Source: Aneurinibacillus sp. Ricciae_BoGa-3 (GTDB taxonomy: Bacteria > Bacillota > Bacilli > Aneurinibacillales > Aneurinibacillaceae). From it: DNA of 64,000 bases. The notes under the pieces were generated by a model. It saw only the letters and a program-made list of their open reading frames with translations. It ran no database searches and had not been told where the DNA came from. Positions 61,924 to 64,000 of the stretch are shown here, in pieces (position 1 is the first letter of the stretch; every line of letters starts with the position of its first letter). The stretch spans positions 1-64,000 of the forward strand of contig NZ_CP116888.1 of the NCBI RefSeq assembly GCF_028421645.1, given 5' to 3'. The position numbers were made by a program, and so were the translations under genes.

Positions 61924-62421
61924 TTATGATTTGACTCCATTTTGGAATAACGTTTTAATCAAATACCCATCTGTTCCTAGTTTTTTTACTGGTATATAAT
62001 TAACCAAATTCAACATAGCGACCAATACAAATGCTTCTACAAAATGAAACGGCTTTAGTTCCTTCATTTCAAGTAAAATCGAGTGAAAATCGACCGATGA
62101 AAACAATAGTATTACAGCCACTAAAGTTGGCAACGCTCCCGCTATCAATATAAAAAATTTTTGTATATTGTTTATGTGTGGAGCAGAAGCATCCCAATTC
62201 ACTTCGCCGTGATAAAACTTGACGCCAATCGATAACTTTTTGAATCGAATAATTTCTCTTCCCATTCCAATACTTATCTTATTAATTTTGCCTTTAAATA
62301 AAGCAATGACGAAAGCATGTCCCATTTCATGTATAGTAATGACAAAGAGACAGGATACAATCAATCTTGACCAGTCAGTTGAAATTAATAAAGCTCCTGT
62401 CTTTAAAAAGTCAAATAACAT
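61924..62421 (-). CDS. small M50-family membrane metalloprotease, second copy
   Basis: 165 aa. HEMGH at residues 31-35 in a membrane segment, and NLVNYIPVKKLGTDGYLIKT near the C-terminus, which matches the second M50 motif (N..P...LGTDG) more fully than the 46409 copy. Both share GR.....FK.LSIGVKFYHG...WD as a short region after the first helix, so they are distant paralogs. Probable intramembrane protease; substrate unknown. AAGGGTGGGAA precedes ATG 62421. Confidence 0.78.
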   Translation of the reverse strand: MLFDFLKTGALLISTDWSRLIVSCLFVITIHEMGHAFVIALFKGKINKISIGMGREIIRFKKLSIGVKFYHGEVNWDASAPHINNIQKFFILIAGALPTLVAVILLFSSVDFHSILLEMKELKPFHFVEAFVLVAMLNLVNYIPVKKLGTDGYLIKTLFQNGVKS

Positions 62422-62471
62422 ATATTCCCACCCTTTATATTTATGTCTTTAGCTTGCATTATACTTTTTTC

Positions 62472-62738
62472 TTACTCACACTTAAGACGTGTCCCATTCT
62501 TTTGACTTAATTTGAAACCTACGGCAACACCATCCATAAAGTTTTGGGCGGTAGCATAATCTTCAAATTCCTTAACTGTCTGGTTGTTATAGACAACCGC
62601 ATAACGCTCTGCCCAATCTAGTTTGCAAAAGAATTTGTATAGGCTGACTCCGTCTACATCATAGAGAACCGTCCATTTTTCTGAATAATAATCAGTTGTA
62701 AACTGTTCTTGCCCCATATAATCTGTACGAATGACCAT
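62472..62738 (-). CDS. hypothetical protein, 88 aa
   Basis: MVIRTDYMGQEQFTTDYYSE; beta-rich, aromatic-rich (KFFCKLDWAERYAVVYNNQT). GGGAAGGAAG precedes ATG 62738. Not recognised. Confidence 0.65.
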   Translation of the reverse strand: MVIRTDYMGQEQFTTDYYSEKWTVLYDVDGVSLYKFFCKLDWAERYAVVYNNQTVKEFEDYATAQNFMDGVAVGFKLSQKNGTRLKCE

Positions 62739-62814
62739 GATATTTCTTCCTTCCCGTTGTCAATTTTAAAAAGAAGAGAACAATAAAATTGCCTCTTCTT
62801 CTCCTTATTTATTG

Positions 62815-63258
62815 CTAGTTTCTTTCGGAAACATATTCATAAGGCATAGCTTTGATGTGTATGCTTAATTGCTTACCGTACCCTTCTACTCGATGAAGCT
62901 GACGGCTATCAATAACCAGGAGTTTCTGTTCCTCTTTGTAAAGAACAAATCCGATATTCTCAACTAAGAGAAACTCTTTTAACCTATCGACATGTTCGGT
63001 AGGTACTTCAATCACCAAAAAATCCTCGTATTGGACATAAGAAGTATCATATGCCTCATAGTTATCAATGAGTTTTTTCAATGTGTCCGAGTTTCCTTTA
63101 AATGTCCCATAGTGATTACCGTAACCTAATGCCAGTAGTTCTTTTAATGTCTTTTTAGAAAACCAGGTACTACAATTTGAGAAATCCATTCCTCTGAAAA
63201 CGGCATACTTGATTTCTTCTTCCTCTAAAGCGTTTGGATGTTTTAGGTATTCTCCCAT
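62815..63258 (-). CDS. hypothetical protein, 147 aa
   Basis: MGEYLKHPNALEEEEIKYAV; helix, then a strand-rich part (DFLVIEVPTEHVDRLKEFLL; IGFVLYKEEQKLLVID). AAGGAAGGCAGGA precedes ATG 63258. Not recognised. Confidence 0.65.
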   Translation of the reverse strand: MGEYLKHPNALEEEEIKYAVFRGMDFSNCSTWFSKKTLKELLALGYGNHYGTFKGNSDTLKKLIDNYEAYDTSYVQYEDFLVIEVPTEHVDRLKEFLLVENIGFVLYKEEQKLLVIDSRQLHRVEGYGKQLSIHIKAMPYEYVSERN

Positions 63259-63393
63259 TATTGATTCCTGCCTTCCTTATCATCTGATGACTTGCATCGC
63301 CTGTATTTTGTAAACTCATATATTATAGAAAAACCCTAAAGAATTATTAGTTTGCAAAAAAAAAAGAGGCTTTCACACCTCTTTATCCTTTCG

Positions 63394-63609
63394 TTAGGCT
63401 ACAATCGCTTCCCCAATTTCTTTCTCAAACGACTGTTCCAACATAATCCGTTCAAAGCATTTTTCAGCCCTGATTTTTTGTAGCTCTTTGATTTCCTTCG
63501 ATTTATCGATTTTGTTTATCTTCACTTCAAGTTCTAATACCTCTTGTTGCAAACGAAGAATTTCATCTTCTTTCTTTAATTTTTCAATACGTAATAGGCA
63601 CTCGTTCAT
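63394..63609 (-). CDS. coiled-coil protein, 71 aa
   Basis: Almost entirely heptad repeat (IEKLKKEDEILRLQQEVLEL; KEIKELQKIRAEKCFERIML). CGGGAGGT precedes ATG 63609. Function unknown. Confidence 0.65.
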   Translation of the reverse strand: MNECLLRIEKLKKEDEILRLQQEVLELEVKINKIDKSKEIKELQKIRAEKCFERIMLEQSFEKEIGEAIVA

Positions 63610-64000
63610 ATCAATACCTCCCGAATTTATCCCTGATAGGAATCCAATTTCTGATTGTTAATGTATTGTACAGAGAACGGACAGTGTTTATTCAAAATAA
63701 CGAAAAACCAAAGCAAATCCTTGAAAAATTTTTGTAAATAATATGCAATTCTCCTTTATGCCAAACGTCTCTAATAAAACAAAGAGAAAGACTGGTTTAA
63801 CATAGCCAGTCTTTTTGCTATCAATAAGGTTCCATTATGGCTATTACATACTCGTTATAAACAACTTATCCGCTGTATAAAATAGTAAATCATTTCAATA
63901 AATAAAGGCGTTTTATCAAACATATTTGTGAGAAAAGAGGAATTTACTTAAGAAGAACAATCAACAGGTTATATATGTAATGACATGGAATGAGGATAAT
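63610..64000. other. intergenic region at window end
   Basis: Holds a hairpin GACTGG ... CCAGTC with TTTTT (about 63780-63819). A frame starting ATG at 63980 (MTWNEDN...) runs off the end and could be the 5' end of a gene; no clear ribosome site. Nothing else supported. Confidence 0.3.
63780..63819 (+). terminator. terminator-like hairpin
   Basis: AAAGACTGG ... CCAGTCTTTTTG; A- and T-runs on both sides, so direction is uncertain. Confidence 0.55.

Overview
This 64 kb window looks like an accessory replicon (large plasmid, plasmid-prophage or integrative element) of a low-GC Gram-positive bacterium of the Bacillales. Reasons: AT-rich DNA, strong AGGAGG-type ribosome sites, many TTG and GTG starts, a SpoIISA/SpoIISB-type toxin-antitoxin pair, a YoqV/LigB-like phage-type DNA ligase, SLH and Ig-like exported proteins, and dozens of short orphan genes that each have their own ribosome site and often their own terminator. 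I see no rRNA, tRNA, replication initiator, partition ATPase, conjugation or virion gene, so the type of replicon cannot be settled.

Layout. 1-4.4 kb: small + strand genes, several broken, an S24-like repressor without its catalytic residues, and a protein built from tandem HTH-like repeats. 4.5-5.4 kb: ATP-dependent DNA ligase. 5.5-13.6 kb: three tandem paralogous exported Ig-repeat proteins (A intact, B a pseudogene, C intact), with a small Cro/CI-type repressor between A and B. 13.7-22.5 kb: mostly minus-strand orphan genes, including several single-lesion pseudogenes. 22.7 kb: SLH-domain lipoprotein. 24-33 kb: orphans, a ParB/Srx-like protein, a Fic-fold protein with an altered active site, a SpoIISAB-like module and a tyrosine recombinase. 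33.9-35.5 kb: a solo tnpB element with a likely guide-RNA end. 35.5-46 kb: orphans, then a frameshifted modular homing-endonuclease-like gene. 46-51 kb: small M50 metalloprotease, large serine recombinase, relic of an Ig-repeat surface gene, fatty-acid desaturase. 51-55 kb: zinc-ribbon peptide, DUF262 protein, ADP-ribosyltransferase-like protein and Rpn-type nuclease. 55-64 kb: orphans, one complete chemoreceptor, a DUF4046-like protein and a second small M50 protease.

Two themes stand out. First, most orphan genes lie on the minus strand, while the exported or sensory genes (A, B, C, SLH lipoprotein, chemoreceptor) lie on the + strand. The same palindromic motif, consensus TTGACTATAGTCAA, sits in or next to the promoter of each of these. 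A, B and C share the same promoter architecture: TTGTNA, exactly 17 bp, a -10 hexamer that runs into ATAGTCAA. This suggests a common regulator of a surface-protein set. Second, the window holds an unusual number of genes broken by only one or two lesions (in-frame stops of all three kinds, single-base homopolymer indels, short tandem duplications). This points to recent decay or partly to sequencing error, and should be checked against reads.
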